From G963702155 sp963702155 (lineage in GTDB: Bacteria; Pseudomonadota; Alphaproteobacteria; Micavibrionales; Micavibrionaceae): a DNA stretch of 64,000 bases. The notes under the pieces were generated by a model. It saw only the letters and a program-made list of their open reading frames with translations, did not search any database and was not told the origin of the DNA. Positions 1 to 9,405 of the stretch are shown here, piece by piece. Each line of letters opens with the position of its first letter. Position 1 is the stretch's first letter. The stretch spans positions 1,054,001 to 1,118,000 of the forward strand of contig OY969717.1 in the NCBI GenBank assembly GCA_963702155.1, in the 5' to 3' direction. The translations under genes were made by a program, and so were the position numbers.

Positions 1-726
1 ATTCACTGGAAAAATATTCTGAAACGCAACCAATTGCGCTTCTGAAATTTCAATCGGCTCCTTCAAAACATGCCACTGTACACCTTCGCTACACGGCGGC
101 GTTGTAAGTGAACCTTCATATTTGTAATATGATAGGTCAGATGGCCATAAATCTTTTGCATTATATGCAATAGAAGAAACCTCTTTAGTTTCACCAGCAG
201 CCGGAACATTTTGCCAGATACCTTCAATAACTGGATTTTTCTCGCCAATTTTCATCATTGCGCCAACAACACCTAACGTACCATCGGCCGCCTTATGCAC
301 AAAATGCACTTCCATAGGGTAAGGCGCGCCATCAACATAATGCTCGCTTGGTGTATGAAAATGGAACTGCAATAATTCATATGTCGCATCACCTACCATT
401 AATTTACTACCTGATGGATAGTTAACCTGAACAGTGTGCCCGTTATTAACAACAGTTAACGTTGCGTCTTCATAAGATGTAGTAATAGCCGCAAGATTTG
501 CATCTTCAACATATTCATCAATATTGATAGGTGACTGCTCTTGACCGCTTAGACACACGGCTGCAGTATCCCCCCAATTAGAAGCCTTACCTTCGCCATG
601 GTATCCCCACTCGGCATGTGCTTTCTTACTATGATCACCGTCTTTTTTCATACCTTCATGAGGTTCTGCAAAAGCGGGCGCAGCAAGTAAACAAGTAGAT
701 GCCATTATGGCTAAAGTACGTTTCAT
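1..726 (-). CDS. Alpha-class carbonic anhydrase, periplasmic (C-terminus outside window)
   Basis: Reading back from the ATG at 724-726 gives about 242 residues that run off the left edge. The start is preceded by an AGGAGAT ribosome site. Residues 1-20 form a signal peptide ending APAFA, so the enzyme should act in the periplasm. The alpha-CA signature is visible: QSPINI near residue 58, FHFHTPSEH near residue 120 with two zinc histidines, and MEVHFVHK near residue 137 with the third. YEGSLTTPPCSEGV further on is the conserved substrate-pocket segment. It catalyses CO2 + H2O to bicarbonate + H+. It is divergent from trmFO. Confidence 0.93.
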   Translation of the reverse strand, partial: MKRTLAIMASTCLLAAPAFAEPHEGMKKDGDHSKKAHAEWGYHGEGKASNWGDTAAVCLSGQEQSPINIDEYVEDANLAAITTSYEDATLTVVNNGHTVQVNYPSGSKLMVGDATYELLQFHFHTPSEHYVDGAPYPMEVHFVHKAADGTLGVVGAMMKIGEKNPVIEGIWQNVPAAGETKEVSSIAYNAKDLWPSDLSYYKYEGSLTTPPCSEGVQWHVLKEPIEISEAQLVAFQNIFPVN

Positions 727-901
727 ATTTATCTCCTATGATAAAATTAAAAATTCAAATGATTTAAGGACTAAGAACTAGATCTGAAAAGACTTCTCTC
801 AAGCCTTGGAATGCGCAAAGTTTACAGTATTTCTCACAAAATAAAAGGCGAATTTAAAGATTATTTGTACGTACGCGTGTTTTTTGATAAAAGATGCGCC
901 T

Positions 902-2314
902 ATGAATATAAAAATGAATACATCAAAAAACATCAAACCAATCCACATTATCGGCGCGGGATTAGCCGGCAGTGAAGCTGCTTGGCAAGCTGCCAATATG
1001 GGCGTACCGGTTATTTTGCACGAAATGCGCCCGCATGTAAAAACGGCGGCTCATAAAACATCTGGCTGCGCTGAGCTTGTATGCTCCAATTCTTTCCGTT
1101 CCGATGATTATGAACATAACGCCGTCGGCCTTCTACATGAAGAAATGCGCCGTATGAATTCGCTTATCATGCGCGAGGGGGACAAAGCAGCTGTGCCTGC
1201 GGGCGGCGCACTTGCCGTTGATCGTGATATCTTCTCTGATGCTGTCACAAAAGCACTAGAAGACCATCCCCTGATCACAATTGAACGCGGCGAAATAGAA
1301 ACAATTCCGCCAGAAGACTGGGATAGTGTCATTATCGCAACTGGCCCCCTGACCTCTTCTGCGCTTGCAGGTGCAATTCAAAAAATCACAGGTGAAGACG
1401 CACTTGCATTCTTTGATGCCATCGCCCCCATCGTATATACCGAAACCATCAATATGGATGTGGCATGGTTTCAATCTCGCTATGATAAACCGGGCCCGAC
1501 TGGAACGGGGAAAGATTATATCAATTGCCCTATGAATAAGGAACAATATGAGACCTTTATCCATGAGCTTATCAATGCCGAGTATGGTGAGTTTAAAGAT
1601 TGGGAAAAAGATACCCCCTATTTTGATGGCTGCATGCCAATCGAAGTTATGGCCGAACGCGGGATAGAAACTCTACGTTTTGGCCCAATGAAACCGGTAG
1701 GCCTTACCAATCCGCATAAAGATGAAAAACCCTACGCCGTGGTACAACTGCGTCAGGATAATGCCTTGGGTACGCTTTTCAATATGGTTGGTTTTCAAAC
1801 CAAAATGAAATGGGGCGAACAAACCCGTGTCCTAAAAACTATTCCGGGGTTAGAAAACGCAACCTTCGCGCGGCTCGGCGGCCTACACCGAAACACATTT
1901 ATAAATTCGCCAAAGCTATTGAACAAAACTCTACAATTAAATGCCATGCCCCGATTACGCTTTGCCGGACAAATCACCGGATGCGAAGGGTACGTCGAAA
2001 GCGCATCCATAGGTCTTATGACCGGACGATTTGCCGCCTCCGAACGTTTAGGTTTTGCACCTTCAATACCGCCAGAAACAACAGCGATAGGCGCGCTTAT
2101 AAATCATATTACACATGGCGCAGATAGCAAAAATTTCCAGCCCATGAATGTAAATTTTGGCCTCTTCCCGCCCCTTTCAAAGGAAGAATTATTACTTGTA
2201 GGGCCAACCGGAAAGCGCAGAAAACTCAAAGGCAAAGACAAGAAAAAAGTTTATTCTACGCGCGCTTTAACGGCTCTTGATCTGTGGCAATCGGCAAATA
2301 AAAAAGCGGCCTGA
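902..2314 (+). CDS. trmFO: TrmFO, folate-dependent tRNA (uracil-54-C5)-methyltransferase
   Basis: About 470 residues, the usual length for the family. It starts with the FAD dinucleotide-binding motif IHIIGAGLAGSEAAW. Later motifs also fit TrmFO: CSNSFRSD near residue 70, and CEGYVESASIGLMTGR in the C-terminal half. The enzyme forms m5U54 (ribothymidine) in the tRNA T-loop, using methylene-tetrahydrofolate and FADH2. The start is uncertain: ATGs lie at 902 and 914 and an in-frame TTG at 884, none with a strong ribosome site. A hairpin terminator overlaps the stop codon. Confidence 0.95.
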   Translation: MNIKMNTSKNIKPIHIIGAGLAGSEAAWQAANMGVPVILHEMRPHVKTAAHKTSGCAELVCSNSFRSDDYEHNAVGLLHEEMRRMNSLIMREGDKAAVPAGGALAVDRDIFSDAVTKALEDHPLITIERGEIETIPPEDWDSVIIATGPLTSSALAGAIQKITGEDALAFFDAIAPIVYTETINMDVAWFQSRYDKPGPTGTGKDYINCPMNKEQYETFIHELINAEYGEFKDWEKDTPYFDGCMPIEVMAERGIETLRFGPMKPVGLTNPHKDEKPYAVVQLRQDNALGTLFNMVGFQTKMKWGEQTRVLKTIPGLENATFARLGGLHRNTFINSPKLLNKTLQLNAMPRLRFAGQITGCEGYVESASIGLMTGRFAASERLGFAPSIPPETTAIGALINHITHGADSKNFQPMNVNFGLFPPLSKEELLLVGPTGKRRKLKGKDKKKVYSTRALTALDLWQSANKKAA

Positions 2315-2333
2315 AATAAAGCCGCTCACTTTT
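2305..2333 (+). terminator. Intrinsic terminator of trmFO
   Basis: The inverted repeat AGCGGC / GCCGCT (2305-2310 and 2321-2326) has a 10-base loop. It starts inside the last codons of trmFO and is followed by a short T stretch. Confidence 0.6.
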
Positions 2334-2353
2334 AAAATGTATATAAATAATGC

Positions 2354-2608
2354 CTATTCCTGCGAGTCTGTAAATTCTGGGTCAAGCCCTAAAGAAAGCT
2401 CGTTATCTTGCGCAAGCGCATCTCTTGTTTCTTGCGTGGCGCGCTCCACTTCGGCTAAATCACGCGCTTCTTGTGAAATTTCCACACGGTCACGGGGCTC
2501 TGCTCTCTCCGCAGCATCCCTTTGATCGGTTTTCCCGCGATCTTGTTGCCCTTGATTTATTTGCCCTATATTAGAAACGGATCCTATTCCGCCAACTGAA
2601 TCAACCAT
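2354..2608 (-). CDS. Small polar protein with a DRVEIS motif
   Basis: 84 residues, very rich in Asp, Glu, Gln and Arg, with no membrane segment or Cys. The N-terminus is Gly/Ser/Gln-rich, as in an unfolded tail. The middle contains DRVEISQEARDLAE, which resembles the motif of small FlgM-like proteins, but the C-terminal helix typical of FlgM is not clear. I would not call it FlgM, since no flagellar gene is nearby. It is convergent with trmFO. Function unknown. Confidence 0.6.
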   Translation of the reverse strand: MVDSVGGIGSVSNIGQINQGQQDRGKTDQRDAAERAEPRDRVEISQEARDLAEVERATQETRDALAQDNELSLGLDPEFTDSQE

Positions 2609-2702
2609 TTAAATAACCCTTTTTAAATAAACTATACGTAAACCCCTACATCATCACCTTACCATAACAACATTAACAAGACATTATCAAGGAATAAAAA
2701 TC

Positions 2703-3506
2703 TTAAACCAGCACTTTTAAAAACACACGTAAAACTTTGAAATAGGGTTCACTTAAAAAATGGCTAGAAAAAGGATTATATTCCGCACGCCTAAGCTGTT
2801 TTTTATATATAACCGCCAAACCCTGCATAGCTTTAAGCATTCTATGATCGGCTGAAACATCATTTAAAACATGATCACAAACCCTTGAAATAACATCATA
2901 TAAAGGCTCTATATCCCTACCTGCATAAAGCGCGGACATCCTAATTTTACGCTCATCCATCAAATCTTGCGGTAAAAAACTTCGGCTCTGTTGCGCATGA
3001 TAAGGAACAGCCCGCATAAGTCCTATTAATGTATGGTTCACCGCCACCTGCCGCACGGGTTCTATATTTATATCAACCCCGCAAATCATCATCGCCAATT
3101 CTATCAAAGGCGTATGCGTCAAATCCGCATAGTTCAAAAGCCCCTCCATATGCGCCGGCGCAAGGCCTTCCAAATCAAATTCCCGTGCATAGATAAGCGA
3201 ATCAAACTTTTCCTGCGGCAGATTATAGATACGAATACATTCCGCCAAACGCTCTAAAATCTCATAACCTGGCGTGTGCCCGCCGTCATAAATACGCGCA
3301 ATTCCCTCTCGCCACCATTGTAAACGGATCAACCCAAGCTGCGTCTCACTTACAATCTCACGGGTTTTTGCAATCTCATAATTAAATGCAAATAACGCAT
3401 AAACCGCCTCCCGTCGATCTACAGGCGCAAATTGTGCGCATAAGAATCGGTCATAATCATAGCGATAAACCAGATCACCACAATAAGAAAGCTCGCGCGC
3501 TGTCAT
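2703..3506 (-). CDS. Squalene/phytoene synthase family protein (NDUFAF6-like)
   Basis: 267 residues. The segment RLQWWREGIARIYDG near residue 65 is the conserved helix of the squalene/phytoene synthase fold, and YADLTHTPLIELAMMICG lies in mid-protein. The first Asp-rich prenyl diphosphate motif (DxxxD) of true synthases is not intact. The short length and degenerate motif resemble the alphaproteobacterial relatives of the mitochondrial complex I factor NDUFAF6. A complex I or ubiquinone role is inferred from the family only. It is divergent from sodB. Confidence 0.8.
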   Translation of the reverse strand: MTARELSYCGDLVYRYDYDRFLCAQFAPVDRREAVYALFAFNYEIAKTREIVSETQLGLIRLQWWREGIARIYDGGHTPGYEILERLAECIRIYNLPQEKFDSLIYAREFDLEGLAPAHMEGLLNYADLTHTPLIELAMMICGVDINIEPVRQVAVNHTLIGLMRAVPYHAQQSRSFLPQDLMDERKIRMSALYAGRDIEPLYDVISRVCDHVLNDVSADHRMLKAMQGLAVIYKKQLRRAEYNPFSSHFLSEPYFKVLRVFLKVLV

Positions 3507-3601
3507 AACAAAGAAATCACCTTGAGATATTGAACAAATGCTCTACTTTAGGTGTTAACAGTTTAGAATATAAAATAAAAGCTATAAGGAGCACACCAAC
3601 T

Positions 3602-4228
3602 ATGAAATTTGAACTACCCGATTTACCATACGCATATGACGCCCTCGACCCGTACATGTCTGCCGAAACGCTGGAGTTTCATCATGACAAGCATCACAAT
3701 GCTTACGCCACTAAGGCGAACGAAATGATAAAAGGCACCGGCATGGAGGAGTCCACAATAGAGCAAATCATGGTCAGCGCCTTTGCCAGTAAAGAACATC
3801 ATGGCTTGTTTAATCAAGTTGGCCAATTTTATAACCACGTGCATTTCTGGAACTGGATGAAGCCAAATGGCGGCGGCAAATCTATGGATGGCGCGCTTGA
3901 AAAGAAAATTTCCGAAGATTTGGGTGGATACGATTCCTTCCGCGATGAATTTTTGAAAAAGGGCGGAAGCCAGTTTGGCTCAGGCTGGGTATGGCTAGCG
4001 CAAGACAGCGCAAGCGGAAAACTCGAAGTCCTGAACACACCAAATGGCGAAAATCCTGTTGTGTACGGCAAAACACCCCTTTTGGGCTGCGACGTATGGG
4101 AGCATAGCTACTATATCGACTACCGCAACGCCCGCCCAAAATATCTCGAAGCCTTTGTCGATAATCTGATCAATTGGGAATATGTGGCCGAATTATTCGA
4201 AAACGGCCCGATCAAGGTTGCGGCATAA
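3602..4228 (+). CDS. sodB: Superoxide dismutase, iron type
   Basis: 208 residues from the ATG at 3602, which has an AAGGAG ribosome site 9 bases upstream. An earlier in-frame TTG would add an implausible tail. Metal ligands are recognisable: His in LEFHHDKHHNAY, His in GQFYNHVHFW, and Asp and His in DVWEHSYYIDYRNARPKY. The Gln in VGQFYNH occupies the iron-type position, and the later Gln typical of Mn enzymes is absent from NTPNGENPV. It dismutates superoxide in the cytoplasm. A terminator follows. The Fe call is by motif and cambialism is possible. Confidence 0.95.
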   Translation: MKFELPDLPYAYDALDPYMSAETLEFHHDKHHNAYATKANEMIKGTGMEESTIEQIMVSAFASKEHHGLFNQVGQFYNHVHFWNWMKPNGGGKSMDGALEKKISEDLGGYDSFRDEFLKKGGSQFGSGWVWLAQDSASGKLEVLNTPNGENPVVYGKTPLLGCDVWEHSYYIDYRNARPKYLEAFVDNLINWEYVAELFENGPIKVAA

Positions 4229-4255
4229 CGCACTTGATCTGATAAATAAAAATAC

Positions 4256-4285
4256 AAACGGGGCAACGTCAAGTCCCGTTTTTTT
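4256..4285. terminator. Bidirectional intrinsic terminator between sodB and the VOC gene
   Basis: The inverted repeat AAACGGG / CCCGTTT (4256-4262 and 4275-4281) is followed by a T run to 4285 on the plus strand. It lies between two convergent genes and can serve both. Confidence 0.85.
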
Positions 4286-4700
4286 ATAAATTATTTTTAA
4301 AACCCAGATCTTCAAAAAAGCGAAGCAAATAACCATCCGGATCAGTTATAATAAATTGACGGTTTCCTAAAAATTTTTCTGCGACCCTGTACCACTTATT
4401 TTCTATACTCATAAAAATGGAATCAGCCTCAATCCGTTTATAAATAATATCAATACCAGTAACCTCAATTTGCAAATTCATGCCGCGACCGTAAGGGTTT
4501 TCTAAATAACCATTTACCCAAGAGCGCACACCCCCTGAATATTCCTGAAGCATAAGTTGGGCACCATTTATCTCAAGAAACGCGAACTTATCTTCCATAC
4601 GGTCATATACAACCGAAAGTCCCAGAACATCACAATAAAATTCAAGGCTGCGATTTAAATCCGAACAAAGCAACTCCGGTATCAAAGGATTGTATTTCAT
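4284..4700 (-). CDS. VOC (glyoxalase/bleomycin-resistance) family protein
   Basis: 138 residues. It opens with PLIPELLCSDLNRSLEFYCD, a classic VOC first strand and helix (substrate entry and FYxxvLG motif). FIITDPDGYLLRFFED near the C-terminus matches the second module, with the usual metal-ligand Glu in LLRFFED. The order fits single-chain VOC proteins annotated as bleomycin-resistance-like. The substrate cannot be inferred. It stands alone and is convergent with sodB. Confidence 0.85.
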   Translation of the reverse strand: MKYNPLIPELLCSDLNRSLEFYCDVLGLSVVYDRMEDKFAFLEINGAQLMLQEYSGGVRSWVNGYLENPYGRGMNLQIEVTGIDIIYKRIEADSIFMSIENKWYRVAEKFLGNRQFIITDPDGYLLRFFEDLGFKNNL

Positions 4701-4876
4701 AAAAAAAGTCTCGACGTTTCTACATTAAAAAGAACGAAAAAATACAAATATTCCACAAACAGAAAAAAACTTGCTTCCATTTTGGTATACGTAAAAATAG
4801 TGATATTTGAGAACCTGAGCGTACACTAAGCACGTGAGGATTTTATTTAAGGTAAAAGAGACGTTTTAAAGCCTTA

Positions 4877-5254
4877 TTAGACAGGAAAAAGCGCAGCAAC
4901 AACGCGGCGGCCCTCTGCCATAAGCACATTATACGTCCTGCAAGCCGCGCCCGTATCCATCACATCAATCGAAAGCCCGCCCGCCTTCAAATCCGATCGC
5001 AAATCACGATCTAAAAATCGCATCTCCGCGCCACATCCTAACAATAATACATCAATCTCATCAGATATTTTTATGAGTGTATCAAAATGGGCTAACGCCA
5101 GATCATCCATTGTATGGGGCGCATCCCAATCATGCGTTTCATCACCAAACACAATTACCGCGCTATTATAATTTTTGCCGGAAATTTTGAAAGCACCTCC
5201 TGCATAACTTTGGATAATCTGCTGCCCTTTGCGGACAAGCGGCGTAATATCCAT
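4877..5254 (-). CDS. Mth938-like (DUF498) protein, NDUFAF3 relative
   Basis: 125 residues. Family features include a beta-rich N-terminus with GGAFKISGKNY, then LLLGCGAEMRF and the C-terminal GLSIDVMDTGAACRTYNVL, with ARTYN-type residues in the closing helix. Homologues are often encoded next to secF in Alphaproteobacteria, and the mitochondrial relative NDUFAF3 helps assemble complex I. Here the start lies 3 bases after the secF stop, so the two are presumably co-transcribed. The biochemical role is unknown. Confidence 0.85.
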   Translation of the reverse strand: MDITPLVRKGQQIIQSYAGGAFKISGKNYNSAVIVFGDETHDWDAPHTMDDLALAHFDTLIKISDEIDVLLLGCGAEMRFLDRDLRSDLKAGGLSIDVMDTGAACRTYNVLMAEGRRVVAALFPV

Positions 5255-5257
5255 GGT

Positions 5258-6205
5258 TTATGCGTCCTGTTTTTCAGGGGATGTTAAACCCGCATGGGCT
5301 GCGCGCCCCCGCACATTCATCATAATAAGAACAGGTGACGCAATAAATGTGGAAGAATAAGTTCCGACCACAATACCGAACAAAAGTGCATAGATAAATC
5401 CGCGTATCACTTCCCCGCCAAAAACATAAAGCGCGACAAGCGCAAGCAACGTTGTCAAAGATGTCATCAACGTCCGGCTAAGCATTTGATTAACCGACAT
5501 ATTAAACAGATCAACCAGCGGCATTTTCTTATATTTGCGTAAATTCTCTCTGATACGGTCAAACACAACCACCGTATCGTTAATCGAATATCCCGCAATC
5601 ATGAGAACAGCCGCAACGGTGGAAAGGTTGAACTCCATCTGCGTCAGCGCAAATAACCCAACCGTGATTATCGCATCATGCGCAAGCGCAACAATCGCCG
5701 CCACGCCAAACTGCCACTCAAACCGGAACCAGATATACGCCAAAATACCGCCAAGCGAGAATAATATGGCCAATAACCCTTGCCGCTTTAATTCTGCGCC
5801 AACTTGCGGCCCTACAAATTCAATCCGGCGATAATCAACATCCCCTTCAAATTGTTCATCAATCGCCGAGCGCAGTTTTAAAATAGCGGCCTGCTGTGCC
5901 TCTGCACCTTCTCCTTGCTCCGGCAAACGGATCAGAAGATCATCCGGCGCACCAAATTCCTGTATCGAAATCGCACCAAGATCAAGTGCATTAAGCTCGG
6001 CACGCAGACCGCCTAAATCCGGCATCTCCGGCGTTCTGATCTCAACAACAGAGCCGCCCGTAAAATCAATACCAAAATTCAGCCCCTTGGTCGCTATCAA
6101 GTAAAAAGACCCAACAATAACGAGCGCCGATACAATAAACGCTATATAGCGCGCGCCCATAAAATTAATGCGCGTCCCCTCCGGAATAATGCGTATACCC
6201 TTCAT
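5258..6205 (-). CDS. secF: Protein translocase subunit SecF
   Basis: 315 residues with six predicted membrane segments. The first is near residues 17-37, and five lie in the C-terminal half. The family signature GLNFGIDFTGGSVVEIR follows the first segment. VLMIAGYSINDTVVVFDRIREN is the conserved RND-type TM4 region, with Asp and Arg residues linked to proton coupling. With SecD and YajC it uses the proton motive force to complete Sec export. The spacing of secD, secF and the Mth938-like gene fits one operon. Confidence 0.96.
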   Translation of the reverse strand: MKGIRIIPEGTRINFMGARYIAFIVSALVIVGSFYLIATKGLNFGIDFTGGSVVEIRTPEMPDLGGLRAELNALDLGAISIQEFGAPDDLLIRLPEQGEGAEAQQAAILKLRSAIDEQFEGDVDYRRIEFVGPQVGAELKRQGLLAILFSLGGILAYIWFRFEWQFGVAAIVALAHDAIITVGLFALTQMEFNLSTVAAVLMIAGYSINDTVVVFDRIRENLRKYKKMPLVDLFNMSVNQMLSRTLMTSLTTLLALVALYVFGGEVIRGFIYALLFGIVVGTYSSTFIASPVLIMMNVRGRAAHAGLTSPEKQDA

Positions 6206-6253
6206 AATATATATACCTTTATATCTTTAAAAACAAATACTTGTACCGCACCT

Positions 6254-7805
6254 TTAAACCGGTAAAGTGCTCGGCTTTTTACGTTTGAGGTACCAGACGA
6301 CAAACAAGCGTGTTACCATTACGGCCGTAAAGAGAGAAGTCATAATCCCAAGCCCGAGTGTAACGGCAAATCCCTTAATCGGCCCCGTACCAAATGAAAA
6401 CAAAATTAAAGCCGCGATAAGTGTTGTGAAATTCAGAATCCACAATCGTAGACATCGCATGACGATATCCTGCATCCACCGCGGATATTGCTGAGCGGCC
6501 CGCGGCCAGCTCTTCCCTGATTCGATCAAAAATCAAAACATTGGCATCCACCGCCATACCTATAGTTAAGACAATACCCGCAATGCCCGGCAGAGTTAAC
6601 GTAGCCTGCAAACTGGAAAGCAGCGCAAAAAGCAAGGCCACATTCACCATGAGCGCAATATCAGCATAAAACCCGAACGTACCATATGCCAAGAGCATAA
6701 AGACAAGTACCATGGCAAGCCCTATAAGACTTGCGATCTTGCCCGCTTCAACAGAATCCGCCCCCAGCGATGGCCCCACCGTTCGCTCTTCCATGACATT
6801 CATCGGCGCCGGCAATGCCCCCGCACGAAGTAAAAGCGCAAGATCAGAGGCTTCTTGAACAGTAAATGCCCCCGATATTTGTGCTTGCCCGCCGCAAATG
6901 GGCTCATTAATATTGGGCGCACTGATAACTTCGCCATCCAAAACCATTGCAAATGGCTTATTTACATTTTTACGAGTTATATCACAGAACCTGCGGGTTC
7001 CCGCGCCATTAAATCTTATATTTACAACAGGTTGGCTATTTTGACTAAATCCAGGTTGTGCATTTTCAAGCATATCCCCTGTAATAATTGCGCGGCGATG
7101 CACCTCAATTTTTTGCATAGCATCTTCTAACATAGGAAGAGTTTGCCCAGCCCCCGCAGAACCGGGTGTTTTAACCAGATGAAACGTCAACTTTGCCGTT
7201 GTCCCGATAATATCTTTCAGCGCTTGCGCATCTGCACCTGGCGCTTGGATTAACAAACGATCCGCGCCCTGCTTTTGGATAATCGGCTCGGTCGTACCCA
7301 GCTCATCAATCCGGCGACGCACGATTTCAATGGATTGTGATAACGTCTGATCCGAAATTTCCTTGATTTTTTCATCACTAAAGGTCGCAGAGATCAAACC
7401 GTCCACATCCCCTGTCTCTACGGTAAGCCCGGTTTCAAGCCCGCGTAATATACGCCGCGCCTGCTCACCTTGCGCCGGATCGCGAAGCGTAACCCGCACC
7501 CCGTTTTTAACCGTACCCAACCTTGAATACCCAATTTTTTCCTCTCGAAGCGCTTTTCTAATATCACCTTCCAATGCTTCCGCACGCTCTTTATAAACGC
7601 TTTCAACGTCAACCGCGTAAAGCAAATGCGCCCCGCCACGTAAATCCAGCCCCAAATTTACCGTTTTATTCGGCATCCATGATGGCAAGCTTTCGCGGAG
7701 CCATACACGTCCCTGCTCGCTCATTACATTAGGTGCACTATAAAGCACACCCAAGGCACAAATAATAACAATCAGAATAACTTTCCAGCGAGGAATATTT
7801 ACCAT
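6254..7805 (-). CDS. secD: Protein translocase subunit SecD (one frameshift in this sequence)
   Basis: About 516 residues once a single extra base is removed. It has an N-terminal membrane anchor, VNLGLDLRGGAHLLYAVDV near residue 50, a long periplasmic P1 domain, and VLTIGMAVDANVLIFDRIRE as the conserved TM4 motif. The frame breaks at 6435, within GYRHAMSTIVDS-NFTTLIAALIL: codon TCT is followed by an extra G before AAT. TCT and TCG both encode Ser, so this reads as two alternative third bases written in series. The downstream part through GTGPIKGFAVTLGLGI is well conserved, so the gene is very probably intact in the organism. Confidence 0.93.
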
Positions 7806-7852
7806 TTTAAAACAACACCTTAAATTAAAACCCTAAGATAAAACAAAAAATA

Positions 7853-8263
7853 TTATTTCTTGCTTTTTTCTTTTTTCGATACGGCTGCACCGGAATTGTT
7901 CGCCGCGCCTTTCAATAATGGCGCTCGCACTTCCAGCATAGATTTAACAACCGTAACCTTAAGCCCGTTGCCCAAATCCACAACAACATCTGTGCTATCT
8001 TCACGGATCTTCTCAATCGTCCCGACCAAACCGCCACCCGTGACCACTATATCGCCTTTTTTAAGACTGGTGAGCATTTCCGCATGCGCTTTAAAACGCT
8101 TTTGCTGCGGGCGGATCAATAACACATAAAAAAGCGCAACTAAAACAAGAACCATCCCCATATTCCAGATAAATGCATCAGCAGGGCTAGGCGCATTCAT
8201 AGCCATATTGGCGGCATCCGGCGCGGTTTCATTCATTTGAGCATAGGCTTTACGTATAAACAT
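7853..8263 (-). CDS. yajC: Sec translocon accessory protein YajC
   Basis: 136 residues. One membrane helix (about 33-53) is followed at once by the YajC signature FYVLLIRPQQKRFKAH and a small cytoplasmic domain (LKKGDIVVTGGGLVGTIEKI). The C-terminus is basic and low-complexity. The start has an AAGGATGAG-like ribosome site. It is the first gene of the yajC-secD-secF set. Confidence 0.95.
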   Translation of the reverse strand: MFIRKAYAQMNETAPDAANMAMNAPSPADAFIWNMGMVLVLVALFYVLLIRPQQKRFKAHAEMLTSLKKGDIVVTGGGLVGTIEKIREDSTDVVVDLGNGLKVTVVKSMLEVRAPLLKGAANNSGAAVSKKEKSKK

Positions 8264-8381
8264 GAGGTCTCATCCTTAAGAAAAATTCATATCAGTTTTA
8301 TTTTTTTGATTTTTAGGACTATAAACCGCTCACCCATAAAAACAAGGGGGAAATATGAACGGCACACGCAAAATGCGCCAC

Positions 8382-9404
8382 TTATTCAATGTATTTAACC
8401 GGATTAATCGCATTTGTACCCCGCCTCAGTTCAAAATGAAGCTGAGGCGTATCCACTGAACCCGTAGCCCCGACCGTGCCGATGACCTGCCCGCGCTTAA
8501 TGGTTGCCCCGCGCTTGATACTTATATGGTCTAAATGCGCATATGCACTCATCCAGCGATCCGCATGTCGTACCAAAATCAGATTACCCGTCCCTTTAAG
8601 CTCACTGCCTGCATAAACAACAACGCCATTTTCCGCGGCCTTAACCGGCGTTCCGCGCGCGGCCTTAATATTGATCCCGTCATTATGAAGTCCGTCCGCC
8701 TTAGGTCCATAAGAGGAAATAATACGGCCCTCAACAGGCCTCAAAAACTTGGAAGACGACCGCTTCGGCGCGCGCGTCTTTACGGGCGCGTTCGGCTTGG
8801 GCTTCGGATGTGATACAGATGCAGGCGCACCCTTAACATCGGCTGTTCCTTTTATTTTAGATGCCGCCCCTTGTGGCTTGTGGTGTGGTTCATTTAAAAT
8901 TTCGCTTTCTACTGGCCGTGTAGGGACAGCCACTCCCCCGCCTTTACGCACACTTTCCGCTACTGCTATTTTAGGCGTGGTTGTATACCGCGTCACAGAA
9001 GGCAACTTTAATACCTGCCCCGCGCGCAAACCATAGGGCGCAAGCAAATTATTCTGTGACGCTAATTCTGATGTACTCACCCCGAATATTTGTGAAACAC
9101 TGTAAAGCGTATCTTTATGTCGCACTGTATAAACTTGCGGCGGCGGTAACAAAAGCCGTTGGCCTGTGTTTAAAATAAAGGGTGGCCGCAAATTATTGGC
9201 ATATGCAATATCGCGCATAACAATATTATACCGCTTCGAGATCGTATAAAGCGTATCTCCGCGCATAACCGTATGCACACCCGCACTACCTGCCCCCTTT
9301 TCGGTACCATAATGCGTAACCGGCGCCGGAACCTGTGTTCCAAAACAACCCGAAAGCAAAAATAACGACACAACTATAAAAAACTGAAGCATGAATACGC
9401 GCAT
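8382..9404 (-). CDS. NlpD-like lipoprotein: two LysM domains and a degenerate M23 (LytM) domain
   Basis: 340 residues. The signal peptide ends in lipobox LLSGC (Cys-20), so it is a lipoprotein. Two LysM peptidoglycan-binding modules follow (about 44-87 and 91-135), then a basic Pro/Lys linker, then a LytM domain (about 220-340). The zinc ligands are altered: the expected HxxxD reads GLHNDGINI with Asn for Asp, and the HxH reads PQLHFEL with Gln for the first His. That is the pattern of non-catalytic amidase activators such as EnvC and NlpD. It lies between pcm and yajC, the usual alphaproteobacterial position. Confidence 0.92.
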   Translation of the reverse strand: MRVFMLQFFIVVSLFLLSGCFGTQVPAPVTHYGTEKGAGSAGVHTVMRGDTLYTISKRYNIVMRDIAYANNLRPPFILNTGQRLLLPPPQVYTVRHKDTLYSVSQIFGVSTSELASQNNLLAPYGLRAGQVLKLPSVTRYTTTPKIAVAESVRKGGGVAVPTRPVESEILNEPHHKPQGAASKIKGTADVKGAPASVSHPKPKPNAPVKTRAPKRSSSKFLRPVEGRIISSYGPKADGLHNDGINIKAARGTPVKAAENGVVVYAGSELKGTGNLILVRHADRWMSAYAHLDHISIKRGATIKRGQVIGTVGATGSVDTPQLHFELRRGTNAINPVKYIE

Positions 9405-9405
9405 A

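Noticed and set aside
2354..2608. FlgM anti-sigma factor
   Set aside because: Only the DRVEIS-like motif matches and there is no flagellar context or FlgM C-terminal helix.
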